A stretch of 48,377 nucleotides of DNA from Bacillota bacterium (GTDB taxonomy: Bacteria; Bacillota; Clostridia; Acetivibrionales; DSM-1351), in contig JAEWST010000082.1 in NCBI GenBank assembly GCA_023398105.1, positions 1 through 48,377 of the forward strand, read 5' to 3'. Positions 35,485 to 43,910 of the stretch are shown here, piece after piece. The stretch's first letter is position 1; each line of letters opens with the position of its first letter. The notes beneath the pieces were generated by a model. It saw only the letters and a list, made by a program, of their open reading frames with translations. It was not told where the DNA came from and searched no databases. Made by a program: the position numbers and the translations under genes.

Positions 35485-35813
35485 ATATATCACCTCTTTA
35501 AGCATATAAATATTATTTAATCAAACTTTACTGTTGAGGATACTGGTTAAAACCTTGTAATATCAAGTCTTGTAACAATTATTATTTTCATATAATTAAC
35601 TGGAAGTTTGATAATATCAGTGATTACAAGTGCTTTTTAGTGTGAGAAGTTTGAGTTATTCACATTATAACATTAACGATTGAAATAGTAAAAAAATGGG
35701 AAATACTATTAGTATAAAAGTTAAATTTATTGGTTAATCTGAATTGCCTTCTAAAATATTAATTTCTAATGTATAATAACAATAAATAAAATTTAAGTGA
35801 TTTAGGAGAGATT
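35485..35813. other. Divergent intergenic region
   Basis: This AT-rich gap separates the Cys-rich gene from the DUF402 gene. A loose inverted repeat CTTGTAAT (about 35553) / ATTACAAG (about 35621) and TATAAT at 35772-35777, 40 bases before the DUF402 start, are visible. No well-spaced -35 and no RNA gene were recognised. Confidence 0.3.
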
Positions 35814-36296
35814 ATGAAAAAGCCAAGTATATTAAGAACAAGATATATTCCATTAGAAACAGTTGATATTTCAAGTGATGAGATGCTATATAGAAACGAT
35901 GATATTTTAATAACCAGATGGCAAGCAATAAAGCCTAGAGCAGATATTTCGGGTGGAATTTCATATACATTTCTAAAAGAAGGAATTAAAATAAGCAGAT
36001 TCTATGATGCTGACAAAGGGTTTGCATATTGGTATTGTGATATCATAGATGTTAAGTATGACAGTGCCATAGATCAGTACACTTTTATAGATTTGCTACT
36101 GGATGTAAAGTTAATGCCTGATGGAACAATGAAGGTTTTAGATGCAGATGAGCTTGCGATAGCACTTGAGGAAGGTTTAATTACTCAGGAGCAGGCGTGT
36201 AGAGCCTTAAAGAAAATGGATAGTATATTGCAAAAAGTGTACAGTAACAGTTTTCCGCCTCCAATTTGTCTAGACGAGAGATATTGGGAGATATAG
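35814..36296 (+). CDS. DUF402 domain protein
   Basis: The 160-residue protein fits the DUF402/FomD-like family, some members of which are nucleoside di/triphosphate phosphatases. Recognisable parts are RTRYIPLETVDISSDE at the N-terminus, the beta-barrel core FAYWYCDIIDVKYD and YTFIDLLLDVKLMPDG, and the DADELAIALEEGLITQEQA helix. AGGAGAG precedes the ATG. It stands alone. A phosphatase role is inferred from the family only. Confidence 0.75.
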   Translation: MKKPSILRTRYIPLETVDISSDEMLYRNDDILITRWQAIKPRADISGGISYTFLKEGIKISRFYDADKGFAYWYCDIIDVKYDSAIDQYTFIDLLLDVKLMPDGTMKVLDADELAIALEEGLITQEQACRALKKMDSILQKVYSNSFPPPICLDERYWEI

Positions 36297-36424
36297 AAAT
36301 TAACCTGAGATTTTAATTATTTTAATTAACTTTTTAACAAGTCTATCTGTGCGGAAGGCTTATCAATGTTTTTTTAGGACGCAAAGATAATAACATTTTA
36401 AATAGGCAGATTTGGAGACATTGC

Positions 36425-37291
36425 ATGACAAAAATTATTGATTTGCATACACATAGCATTGCTTCAGACGGGAGCATGAGCCCTGCTGAACTGGTACGAC
36501 ATGCAAAGGACATGGGACTTGCAGCAGTAGCACTAACTGATCATGATACAGTTGAAGGCATTAGAGAGGCATTGTATGAGGGGAATAGAATTGGTATAGA
36601 GGTTATTCCAGGAATAGAAATAAGCACTAATTATAAGCCAGAGATGCATATTCTAGGATACTTTCTTGATAAAGAGAATTATTCAAGTGTACAAAAGGAG
36701 CTTGAAGTAATAAGAAGGGGTAGAGAAGACCGAAATTTCAAAATTATTAGTAGGCTCAACGAATTAGGTATTGCTATTACAGAAAAGGAAGTAAGAGCTG
36801 TATCATCAGGAGACACAACAGGTCGCCCGCATTTTGCACGTTTACTTATGGAAAAAGGATACGTAAAATCTATGAAGGAGGCATTTGACAAGTATCTTGG
36901 CAAGGATGGCTTGGCATATTTCAAAAGGTATGAGCTAGAACCTATTGACGGTATTAATTTAATAAAAAAGGCTGGCGGAATACCTGTGCTTGCACATCCA
37001 GCTCTTTTGAAAATGAATTATAACGATATGGACAAATTGCTGCTAGAACTAAAAAAAAATGGACTTGCTGGCATTGAGGCAATTTATAGTGAAAATTCAA
37101 AAGAAGAGACAGGCAATTTACTTAGGCTAGCAATAAAGCATAAGTTATTAGTCACAGGCGGTAGTGATTATCATGGAACATATAAGAATGGAATTGAAAT
37201 AGGTTTTGGAAGAGGCAACCTTAAGGTTCCTTACGAGCTATTAGAAAAGCTCAAATCAGCAACCTTTAATACCAACTTGTTTTTTATATAA
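36425..37291 (+). CDS. PHP-domain phosphoesterase
   Basis: The 288-residue protein has the PHP metal-binding motifs: IDLHTHSIASDG (HxH), ALTDHDTVEG, VIPGIEIST, VLAHPAL and GGSDYHG. It belongs to the stand-alone group represented by YciV/TrpH (RNase AM; 3',5'-nucleoside bisphosphate phosphatase and 5'-3' exoribonuclease). RNA or nucleotide turnover is the best guess. Its stop codon lies within the loop of a terminator hairpin whose left arm is coding. Confidence 0.87.
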   Translation: MTKIIDLHTHSIASDGSMSPAELVRHAKDMGLAAVALTDHDTVEGIREALYEGNRIGIEVIPGIEISTNYKPEMHILGYFLDKENYSSVQKELEVIRRGREDRNFKIISRLNELGIAITEKEVRAVSSGDTTGRPHFARLLMEKGYVKSMKEAFDKYLGKDGLAYFKRYELEPIDGINLIKKAGGIPVLAHPALLKMNYNDMDKLLLELKKNGLAGIEAIYSENSKEETGNLLRLAIKHKLLVTGGSDYHGTYKNGIEIGFGRGNLKVPYELLEKLKSATFNTNLFFI

Positions 37292-37313
37292 CTTTTGGTA
37301 TTAAAGGTTTTTT
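37261..37313 (+). terminator. Terminator overlapping the end of the PHP gene
   Basis: AACCTTTAATACCAA (37261-37275) and TTGGTATTAAAGGTT (37295-37309) are perfect 15-base arms followed by TTTT. The left arm encodes the last residues of the PHP protein and the stop lies in the loop. Confidence 0.88.
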
Positions 37314-37361
37314 GAGTAATAAAGTAAAAAATAGAAGGATTTAGTAAGGAATGAGTTAATT

Positions 37362-37515
37362 ATAACGAGGCAAGAAAATGTCCCCCACTTCTATAAGTGG
37401 CGGGTACCACTTTGGTTATCAGGCGGTGAGAATATCTCCCGCCTTGATGAAACGCCGTTAATGTAATGAGATTTTTCTACAATCGAAAAATTTCATTTTG
37501 AATCTAGGCGTTATA
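37362..37515 (+). repeat. Structured repeat family, copy D (full length)
   Basis: It runs from ATAACGAGGC to CTAGGCGTTATAA and is nearly identical to copy C along its whole length. Changes at CCTTGATG and GCCGTTAATG keep the hairpins largely intact. It sits between the PHP gene and the chemoreceptor promoter. The rest of the gap 37314-37787 contains only that promoter and AT-rich DNA. Confidence 0.88.
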
Positions 37516-37635
37516 AATGAGACAATAAAGGCATATTATACATATTTGTTTTTATTTACAACTATAAAAATCGACAAAATAATCGAAATAAAAGTAAAAA
37601 AGTCACATAAATAAGGAAAAATTTGAAAAAAAGAC

Positions 37636-37664
37636 TTGATTCGACATAAAAACTATGGTATAGT
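37636..37664 (+). promoter_or_regulatory. Promoter of the chemoreceptor gene
   Basis: TTGATT (37636-37641) and TATAGT (37659-37664) are spaced 17 bases with TGG before the -10, an extended -10 sigma-A promoter about 120 bases before the ATG. Confidence 0.6.
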
Positions 37665-37787
37665 TACTATAATAAAATAAATAAAGTATGGAAAGACTTA
37701 CCTTTTGTGTTTAATACATATACAAAGGTGGTATTTCTATACAATATCCAAATTATTATAATTGAGTTATCAATAGGAGGGGCAGCC

Positions 37788-40043
37788 ATGGTCAAGCAAA
37801 AAAGGATAATAAAATTAAAAGTACCTAAGTTTTTGCAATTCAAAAGTCTGTTCAGAAAAATCTTTGTCGTTTCAATTCTATGCATGTTAATTCCTGTCGT
37901 AATTAGTATTGGGTTTTCTATTAAAACATCTACCGATACATTTGAAAATGAGGTTTACTCTTCTCTTACAGAGATAACTCACCAAAAAAAATCCAGCTTA
38001 GAGAAAAACTTATTTGATTTATATGACAAGGTTAATATTTTAGCTGCAGATGTTTATGTCATTGATTATCTGAAGGAAGTTAGCCAAACTAACAAGAAAG
38101 ACCCCGATAAAGTTGCAAGAATTATGAACCGTTTAAAAGCTGTACAGCAGTCAGGCAACGGATTATATGAGAATGTGTTCATTATGGATATGCTTGGTAC
38201 TGTTGTTGCTGATGGCTTAGATGGAGCCAGTATGAATGTTGAAATGGAAGAGAATGGAGGTATCTTAGAGGGACCAACATTAGAAGCAGCACCAGCATCA
38301 GGAGAAGCACCAGCATCAGGAGAAGCACCAGCATCAGGAGAAGCACCAGCATCAGGTGAAGCACCAGCATCAGGTGAAGCACCAGCATCAGGTGAAGCAC
38401 CAGCATCAGGAGAAGCACCAGCATCAGGTGGAGCACCGTCACCAGAAGAAATGTATTATTTAACGGTAGCAAAGTCACCGGTTACAGGTAAACCAGTTGT
38501 TGGATTTATGGGAGTTATAATGGACCCTGATACTCAAGCCATGCTGGCTTTTGCTGATATTACAGTTGATTTGGATTCTCTTACAAAAGGTCTTATGGAT
38601 ACTGATAGTGCAAGAAAAACAATGGTCGTATCAAAATCAGGTCTCGTATATACTTCAGAAAATACTGAAGAAATCCTTAACATGAATATTAGTGAAGAAA
38701 AATATGGATTATCAGATTATTATAAGTTTTTAACTGAAAATGAAAAGGGAACAAGAAATTTTACTCTTGATGGCGTAAAATATATTGCTGCCCATGAATA
38801 TGACAAAACGTACGGTATTTATATGGTAACATATATGCCAGTTTCAGTATATACTGACAAATCAAACTCCATGAGATTAGGTATGCTAGTAGTTTTAGTT
38901 TTATCTGCATTGTTTGCTTCCATTGTTATATTTATACTTTCAAGGAGTATTACAAGACCTATCAAAGAAGCGGCAAATCATTTAGGAATATTAGCTACTG
39001 GTGATTTTTCTACAAAATTTACTGACAAGTATTTAGAATTAAAGGATGAAACTGGATTATTGTCAAGATCGATAAATGAGATGCAAACTTCAATAAGTGA
39101 TAGTATTCAGAAGGTTGATTCAGAAGCCGAATTTCTATCTGATTTGGTTGAAGAGACTAATAATCATATTACAGTGTTAGATGCTGAAATCGTTGATATC
39201 TCAGCTACGACTGAAGAAATGTCAGCAGGAACACAGCAATCTGCGGCTGCAGCAGAAGAAATTAATGCCACTATTTCTGAAATAGAAGATGTCGTTAAGT
39301 CAATCGCTGAGAGGGCTGCGGAGGGTGCAGATAATTCAGTTGAAATAAGTAAACGTGCATTATCAATCAAAGAAAATGTAATTGATTCTCAAAAGGCAGC
39401 TAGTGTCATTCGTGACGAGTTAAATTCACAATTAAGAACGGCAATAGAGCAGTCAAGGTCGGTTAACGAAATTCATGGACTGACAGAATCTATACTTCAG
39501 ATTACTTCTCAGACAAATCTTCTAGCTTTAAATGCCGCAATCGAGGCTGCAAGAGCAGGAGATGCAGGTAGAGGGTTTGCTGTTGTTGCGGATCAGATTC
39601 GTAAATTGGCGGATGATTCTAAGAATACCATTGAAAAGATTCAAAAAGTTACAGATGTTGTTCTTGTGACAGTAAAAAATCTTTCGAAAAATTCTGAAAA
39701 AGTATTAGACTTTATAGATTCCAATGTCATTCGAGATTACAATTTAATGGTTGATACTGGAGAAAAATACCATAATGATGCCGATTATGTTAGAGATCTT
39801 GTTACTGGATTCAGTTCAACTGCACAGACGCTTAATTTCTCTATACAAAATATGGCAAAAACAATAAACGAGATTTCGTTAGCAATTAATGAATCTGCAA
39901 GCGGAACTCAAAATATAACTCACAAGACCTCATCAATTATGGATAGAACAAATGAGGTTATTAAAGTAGCAGAGAATACAAAGACAAGCTCACAACGCTT
40001 AAAGACAAACATGATGAGATTTACTATAAAAAAAATAGAGTAA
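37788..40043 (+). CDS. Membrane methyl-accepting chemotaxis protein with (APASGE)n insert
   Basis: The 751-residue transducer has a transmembrane segment near residues 24-45, an extracellular sensor domain, a second transmembrane segment near 363-386, a HAMP linker (RSITRPIKEAANHL) and a cytoplasmic signalling domain. The hairpin tip QTNLLALNAAIEAARAGDAGRGFAVVADQIRKLA binds CheA/CheW. The sensor part is interrupted at about residues 168-215 by eight copies of the hexapeptide APASGE, encoded by perfect or near-perfect 18-base repeats. This flexible insert is unusual. The ATG at 37788 has GGAGG upstream and is preferred over 37707. The ligand is unknown. Confidence 0.92.
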   Translation: MVKQKRIIKLKVPKFLQFKSLFRKIFVVSILCMLIPVVISIGFSIKTSTDTFENEVYSSLTEITHQKKSSLEKNLFDLYDKVNILAADVYVIDYLKEVSQTNKKDPDKVARIMNRLKAVQQSGNGLYENVFIMDMLGTVVADGLDGASMNVEMEENGGILEGPTLEAAPASGEAPASGEAPASGEAPASGEAPASGEAPASGEAPASGEAPASGGAPSPEEMYYLTVAKSPVTGKPVVGFMGVIMDPDTQAMLAFADITVDLDSLTKGLMDTDSARKTMVVSKSGLVYTSENTEEILNMNISEEKYGLSDYYKFLTENEKGTRNFTLDGVKYIAAHEYDKTYGIYMVTYMPVSVYTDKSNSMRLGMLVVLVLSALFASIVIFILSRSITRPIKEAANHLGILATGDFSTKFTDKYLELKDETGLLSRSINEMQTSISDSIQKVDSEAEFLSDLVEETNNHITVLDAEIVDISATTEEMSAGTQQSAAAAEEINATISEIEDVVKSIAERAAEGADNSVEISKRALSIKENVIDSQKAASVIRDELNSQLRTAIEQSRSVNEIHGLTESILQITSQTNLLALNAAIEAARAGDAGRGFAVVADQIRKLADDSKNTIEKIQKVTDVVLVTVKNLSKNSEKVLDFIDSNVIRDYNLMVDTGEKYHNDADYVRDLVTGFSSTAQTLNFSIQNMAKTINEISLAINESASGTQNITHKTSSIMDRTNEVIKVAENTKTSSQRLKTNMMRFTIKKIE
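38289..38432 (+). repeat. 18-bp tandem repeat inside the chemoreceptor gene
   Basis: Eight tandem units of GCACCAGCATCAGGAGAA, differing only at the third bases GGA/GGT and in the last unit. Each unit is in frame, so slippage would change the number of hexapeptides without breaking the gene. The near-identity of the units implies recent expansion. Confidence 0.93.
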
Positions 40044-40448
40044 GAATAGTACGACTAAAATAGCCACATCGGTCAGTAGTGTTAACACCTGATGAATTAA
40101 GATAAACCACTTTCTTTAAGGAGTTATATTATAAAGAATGTTGAACACTACCGTTAAATATTTGATGTGGCTATTGTTATATTCTTTAATTAACTTAAAA
40201 TAAAGCAGTTGAATTGAAATCTATGAAATTTAGTATAAATAATTTATTAGATGTAGAAATTAAATGCAAAAATGTATTAAGTTCAAAGGGTTTAGCCATA
40301 TTTTTAGATATGAGTTAGAGATTTTAATATATTTAAACAAATTTATTGTTTTTTCCGATGTAGTTATAATTCTCTATTTAGTTTTATAGTATCTAAATTG
40401 AGGTGTATAGGAACTTTGTCTGTACTTTTGTTTCTAGGAGGTGAAAGG
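40044..40448. other. Intergenic region with a two-tier hairpin and a possible sigma-D promoter
   Basis: Outer arms AATAGCCACATC (40060-40071) and GATGTGGCTATT (40165-40176) enclose inner arms GTAGTGTT (40077-40084) and AACACTAC (40145-40152), a nested structure of 117 bases after the chemoreceptor gene. Further on, TAAA (40334-40337) and TCCGATGT (40354-40361) are spaced 16 bases. This resembles the flagellar sigma-D consensus TAAA-N15-GCCGATAA, which would suit the receptor-like gene at 40449. Confidence 0.45.
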
Positions 40449-41474
40449 ATGTTTAAAGATAAAATTGCTTTTAGTATATTCAAGAAAAAGAAAAGAAATC
40501 ACATTCAAGAACAAAAACAGGAAAACTCTTTTAATACTAATACAGAATTACAAAAAGAAATAGATGAATTTAGCATAAATGTGAATAATATTCAAGGGAA
40601 TGTAGAAGCATTATCAAATGAAGTTATGGATATAGCATATAGTATAAATGAAATATCAAAGGAGACAGCAGAGGCTGCTCAATTAACTGATAGTATGAAT
40701 CAAACTAGTTGTGAAATAGGAGCTTCTATTGAGGGTGTTTCTGCTAAGGCAAAGGATGCTGCTGTTGCATCAGAAAAAATTGCAGATAGAGCCGAAAAAA
40801 TGATGATTTCTTCAGTTGATGCCAATGAAAAGGCAAATATTATATATAAAGACACTAGAGAACAGTTAAAGAAGGCTATTGAGAAGGCTAAAAGAGTAGA
40901 TGAAATTAGGAGCTTGTCTGAAGAAATAAGGTATATTGCGGAAAATACCAATTTAATATCATTAAATGCTGCTATAGAAGCTGCTAGAGTAGGAGAAGCA
41001 GGTAGAAGCTTCGCTGTAGTAGCGTCTACTATTAGAGAACTTTCAGATAGTACAAAAAAAACTGTAGAAAAGATTCAATCGGTAGCAGATAGTGTTGTTG
41101 AGGTTGTGGGCTTTCTTTCTGATAGTTCTGAAAAACTATTGAAGTTTGTTAACGATCAGGTAATTAATGATTATGCAACTATGGTAGGTACGGCAAAGCA
41201 ATATAAAGAGGATGCAAGCTTATATAATGATATTGCTAAGGAGTTAGGAGTAACTTCTGAAGAGATGAGCCTAAACGTACAAAAAATGGTTACAAGTATT
41301 GATACAATTTCAAAGTTTAATAGAAGTTTTTCAAATAAAATAGAAGAAACAGCTGTTACAGTTGCTAATTCCTCAATTCACTCTATGGAGGTTTTAGGTG
41401 ATATGGAAAGCATTGCAAATGGCAGTAAACGACTAGTGAGTATTTTAGACAATTCAAATAAAGAAAATCAATAA
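40449..41474 (+). CDS. Soluble methyl-accepting chemotaxis-like protein
   Basis: The 341-residue protein has a lysine-rich N-terminus (FKKKKRNH) and no transmembrane segment. Nearly the whole length is a signalling coiled coil with the tip ENTNLISLNAAIEAARVGEAGRSFAVVASTIREL. No sensory domain is visible, so it may act as a cytoplasmic receptor or an adaptor to the membrane chemoreceptor upstream. The ATG at 40449 follows AGGAGG at eight bases. A small gene follows 21 bases downstream in the same operon. Confidence 0.88.
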   Translation: MFKDKIAFSIFKKKKRNHIQEQKQENSFNTNTELQKEIDEFSINVNNIQGNVEALSNEVMDIAYSINEISKETAEAAQLTDSMNQTSCEIGASIEGVSAKAKDAAVASEKIADRAEKMMISSVDANEKANIIYKDTREQLKKAIEKAKRVDEIRSLSEEIRYIAENTNLISLNAAIEAARVGEAGRSFAVVASTIRELSDSTKKTVEKIQSVADSVVEVVGFLSDSSEKLLKFVNDQVINDYATMVGTAKQYKEDASLYNDIAKELGVTSEEMSLNVQKMVTSIDTISKFNRSFSNKIEETAVTVANSSIHSMEVLGDMESIANGSKRLVSILDNSNKENQ

Positions 41475-41495
41475 TAACAAAAGGAGTGAACAACT

Positions 41496-41891
41496 ATGGC
41501 AATGAAAAAGGGTTCTCAATCAGTAGAAGTGGTTTTAGGAAGGCATGTTGTATGTTCTGCAGGTGATGGAAAAGCCAACGTAGAAGAGATAAAATGGCTA
41601 ACTGAAACAGTATTAAATTCAACTAAAGCATGGAAAACCTCAGGATGGGGATATATTCCTGACTGTACAAAAATGGATCCAGTTACACCTGATGTAGGAA
41701 ATGAACTTGTTGAAATGACTAAGAAATTTGTAGAAAATGGTTGTAAAGCGATAGCGTTTGTAGATGGTGCTTCTGTTATGCTAAAGGTTCAGGCTCAATC
41801 TAATACTAAACGCTCTAACACAGGATTGGAAGAAAACCATTTTGCAACAAAAGAAGAGGCTTTGGCTTGGCTAAAAGAAAGGTCGCTGTAA
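41496..41891 (+). CDS. Small protein following the soluble receptor gene
   Basis: The 131-residue protein has alternating strands and helices (VEVVLGRHVVCSAGDG, VEEIKWLTETVLNS, WGYIPDCTKMDPVTPDVG, CKAIAFVDGASVMLKVQAQS, FATKEEALAWLKERSL). The overall pattern resembles the STAS/SpoIIAA-like fold, but I do not recognise a specific family. GGAG precedes the ATG. It is 21 bases behind the soluble receptor-like gene, so a shared sensory role is likely. It ends at a strong terminator. Confidence 0.75.
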   Translation: MAMKKGSQSVEVVLGRHVVCSAGDGKANVEEIKWLTETVLNSTKAWKTSGWGYIPDCTKMDPVTPDVGNELVEMTKKFVENGCKAIAFVDGASVMLKVQAQSNTKRSNTGLEENHFATKEEALAWLKERSL

Positions 41892-41968
41892 TATTAAGAA
41901 TAATAGAAAAGAATTTTCCACAGGAGACATATAAAAACTAAAATAACACAATAATATTTATAGTATGT

Positions 41969-42021
41969 GCTCCCCTTAATTGGCATTTCAAAAATTGATG
42001 CTTGGGAAGGGGAGCTTTTTA
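41969..42021 (+). terminator. Terminator of the receptor operon
   Basis: GCTCCCCTT (41969-41977) and AAGGGGAGC (42007-42015) form a 9-base stem with a ~29-base loop that can pair internally (TGGCATTT / TTGATGC), followed by TTTTT. Confidence 0.85.
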
Positions 42022-42033
42022 TATTTAATTAAC

Positions 42034-42120
42034 TCAACTTCTCAAGAAAATCTATTAGTGCGGTAGAATTATCAATGGTTTGTTGCATTTCTAACCTAAA
42101 TTTCCATTGATAATGCTACC
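42034..42120 (+). repeat. Second repeat family, longer copy with hairpin
   Basis: Bases 42047-42086 nearly match 21903-21942. Here the arm GGTAGAATTATCAATGG (42062-42078) has its partner CCATTGATAATGCTACC (42104-42120), a 17-base hairpin with one mismatch and a ~25-base loop. It lies between the receptor operon terminator and smpB. Confidence 0.7.
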
Positions 42121-42652
42121 ACACCTTATATTACTAGGCTTTAAGCAGGCAAAAGCAATAAAGAATCCTATCATTGGTGACTAGTAAAGGATATCTAATC
42201 AGCTACAAAGTAGGGGTTACACTCACAAAATTTCTTTAAGATATAGCTCTCTACAAGGAAACGACTCAATGACAGGTACATGAATATCTAGACAAATTAT
42301 TATAGGAATGGATTTTGCCGAATGCTTTTAATTGCTCGTATGGTATATTGTGGAATTTGCAAGAGTGTACTTGAAATTAGTTTAGAAAGGGGTAACAGAA
42401 AGGCTTCTTTTGAGCAATTAGAAAAGCTAAAAGAAGCTTGAAAATGTTCTGTTTTATGGAACTTGACCTTAGTGATTCCTAGTGCTATAATGAGAATTGA
42501 CAGATAAATACTTTTTGAATAGCCCTTTATCTAAAAGGGTTATTTTTATCAGGTTTTATTAGTTTTGGAATTGATTTTCTGATGGAATAGAAGCACTCAA
42601 AGATTTATATCTATTTTATCTATATATTATTATGCAACAGGCGGTTAAGAAA
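42121..42652 (+). promoter_or_regulatory. smpB upstream region: relic ORF, promoter and attenuator-like hairpin
   Basis: TTGACC (42463-42468) and TATAAT (42486-42491), spaced 17 bases, form a near-consensus promoter. About 25 bases later the hairpin AATAGCCCTTT / AAAGGGTTATT is followed by TTTTATC (42516-42550). It looks like an intrinsic terminator within the leader of smpB. Earlier, 42322-42441 is a small open frame of 39 codons (containing VYCGICKSVLEI) without a ribosome binding site; it is probably a relic. Confidence 0.5.
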
Positions 42653-43117
42653 ATGGTAAAGGAAGCATATAAGGTAATTGCTCAAAACAAAAAAGCACGT
42701 CATGATTACTTCATTGAAGAAACAATTGAGGCTGGTATTGTGTTGTCTGGAACTGAGGTTAAGTCAATCAGACAAGGCAAGCTAAATTTGAAGGAAAGCT
42801 ATGCGACTATTGTAGGTGGAGAGGTAATATTAAGTGGGATGCATATAAGTCCTTATGAGCAAGGAAATATCTTTAATAAAGATCCTTTACGAGATAGAAA
42901 GCTTTTATTGCATAAGTCAGAGATAAATAGACTTATTGGTCTTACTCAGCAGAAGGGTCTTACGTTAGTTCCTACTCAGGCTTATCTCAAAAGGGGTATG
43001 GTAAAGATAGAGTTGGGTGTTGCACGAGGTAAGAAGCTTTATGACAAGAGAGATGACATTGCTACTCGTGATGCCAAGAGAGAGATTGACCGCAAGATTA
43101 AAGAACAGTTTAGATGA
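42653..43117 (+). CDS. smpB: SsrA-binding protein SmpB
   Basis: The 154-residue protein binds tmRNA and delivers it to stalled ribosomes. Motifs are NKKARHDYFIEETIEAGIVLSGTEVKSIRQGKLNLKESY in the OB-fold core and the C-terminal tail LYDKRDDIATRDAKREIDRKIKEQFR that enters the mRNA channel. The ATG at 42653 gives the usual length and has AGGCGG upstream; an ATG at 42632 would add seven residues. ssrA follows 227 bases downstream. Confidence 0.95.
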   Translation: MVKEAYKVIAQNKKARHDYFIEETIEAGIVLSGTEVKSIRQGKLNLKESYATIVGGEVILSGMHISPYEQGNIFNKDPLRDRKLLLHKSEINRLIGLTQQKGLTLVPTQAYLKRGMVKIELGVARGKKLYDKRDDIATRDAKREIDRKIKEQFR

Positions 43118-43344
43118 GTTTTAGTAAATTATATATAGTATACAAATTTTCCACAAACAGTAACTTGATATTTTATGGGATAGATGTTATTATGTAAACG
43201 GTGCTTTGATAACTGAATATTTTAATTGAAAAGCTTAATAGCCCCAATTTTAAGAGTGTAGCTTTTATAGTATACATTCGACTTGCATACTTGATACAAT
43301 AATTACAAAGGCGAATTTCGCTGTAGTAGTTTTGTTTTATACAT

Positions 43345-43764
43345 GGGGGCGTAATGGTTTCGACGGGATTGTTGAGACTTGATAAGCGGGTAGAGGATTC
43401 TCGTTGGCCTCTTAAAAAACGAGAAAAATAGTTAAACGCTAAAAACGATAATTTCGCTTTAGCTGCTGCCTAAGGGCAGCCCGTCAGTCCTAGGTTAGCT
43501 GCACCTAGGGTAGCTGGCGTCATTAAGTCAGTCCTTTTGCATAGGAAGGTCAAATGCTAGCACTAATTCAGCCGTAGCCTTGAGCTGAATCGGACTTTAA
43601 AGGCTACCGAAAATGAAACCCAGCCTGTGGGGGTTCATCGTAGGGAAACGTCAGATTATCGTCCTGCAAAGGATACGTAATCAGGCATAAAGCATAGGCT
43701 ACACCCGTAGAAGTTCTTGAGGATATGGTTTCGGACAGGGGTTCGACTCCCCTCGCCTCCACCA
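43345..43764 (+). ncRNA. ssrA: Transfer-messenger RNA
   Basis: The 5' end GGGGGCGTAATGGTTTCGAC and the 3' end GGTTCGACTCCCCTCGCC-TCCACCA pair as the tRNA-like acceptor stem (GGGGGCG with CGCCTCC) with an encoded CCA. The tag reading frame gives AKNDNFALAAA then TAA, ending in the hydrophobic AA degron read by ClpXP. The ~420-base length is at the long end for tmRNA but the pseudoknot-rich middle is present. The integrase gene starts 147 bases after the 3' end, and tmRNA 3' ends are classical integration sites. A TACAAT (43295-43300) upstream may be its -10; the 5' end is expected to be made by RNase P. Confidence 0.96.
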
Positions 43765-43767
43765 ATG

Positions 43768-43792
43768 AAAGCCGCTGATAAAGCGGCTTTTG
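43768..43792 (+). terminator. Terminator after ssrA
   Basis: AAAGCCGCT pairs with AGCGGCTTT around the loop GATA, followed by a short T-rich stretch (TTGTCAT). It lies just past the tRNA-like 3' end, between the gene and the integrase repeats. Confidence 0.75.
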
Positions 43793-43810
43793 TCATATTT
43801 AAATCTTTTA

Positions 43811-43893
43811 GGTAGACACGTAGGTAGACAATGAATAAAAATAGTGTTAAAATATCACTGTAAAAGTTTAGTAGGTAGACATTTGGGTAGACA
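43811..43893 (+). repeat. Four GGTAGACA direct repeats between ssrA and the integrase
   Basis: GGTAGACA occurs at 43811, 43823, 43874 and 43886, as two pairs with exactly 12-base spacing within each pair. All are in the same orientation, between the presumed attachment site and int. This is the layout of arm-type binding sites for the N-terminal domain of tyrosine integrases. The second pair also lies just upstream of int and could allow autoregulation. Confidence 0.7.
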
Positions 43894-43910
43894 AAGAAAG
43901 CGGTGATATT

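Noticed and set aside
38289..38432. Possible CRISPR array
   Set aside because: The units are contiguous 18-bp copies without spacers and lie in a coding frame.
38182..38478. Minus-strand ORF rich in MLVLLLMLVL
   Set aside because: It is the reverse reading of the 18-bp coding repeat in the chemoreceptor gene; the hydrophobic repeats are a base-composition effect.
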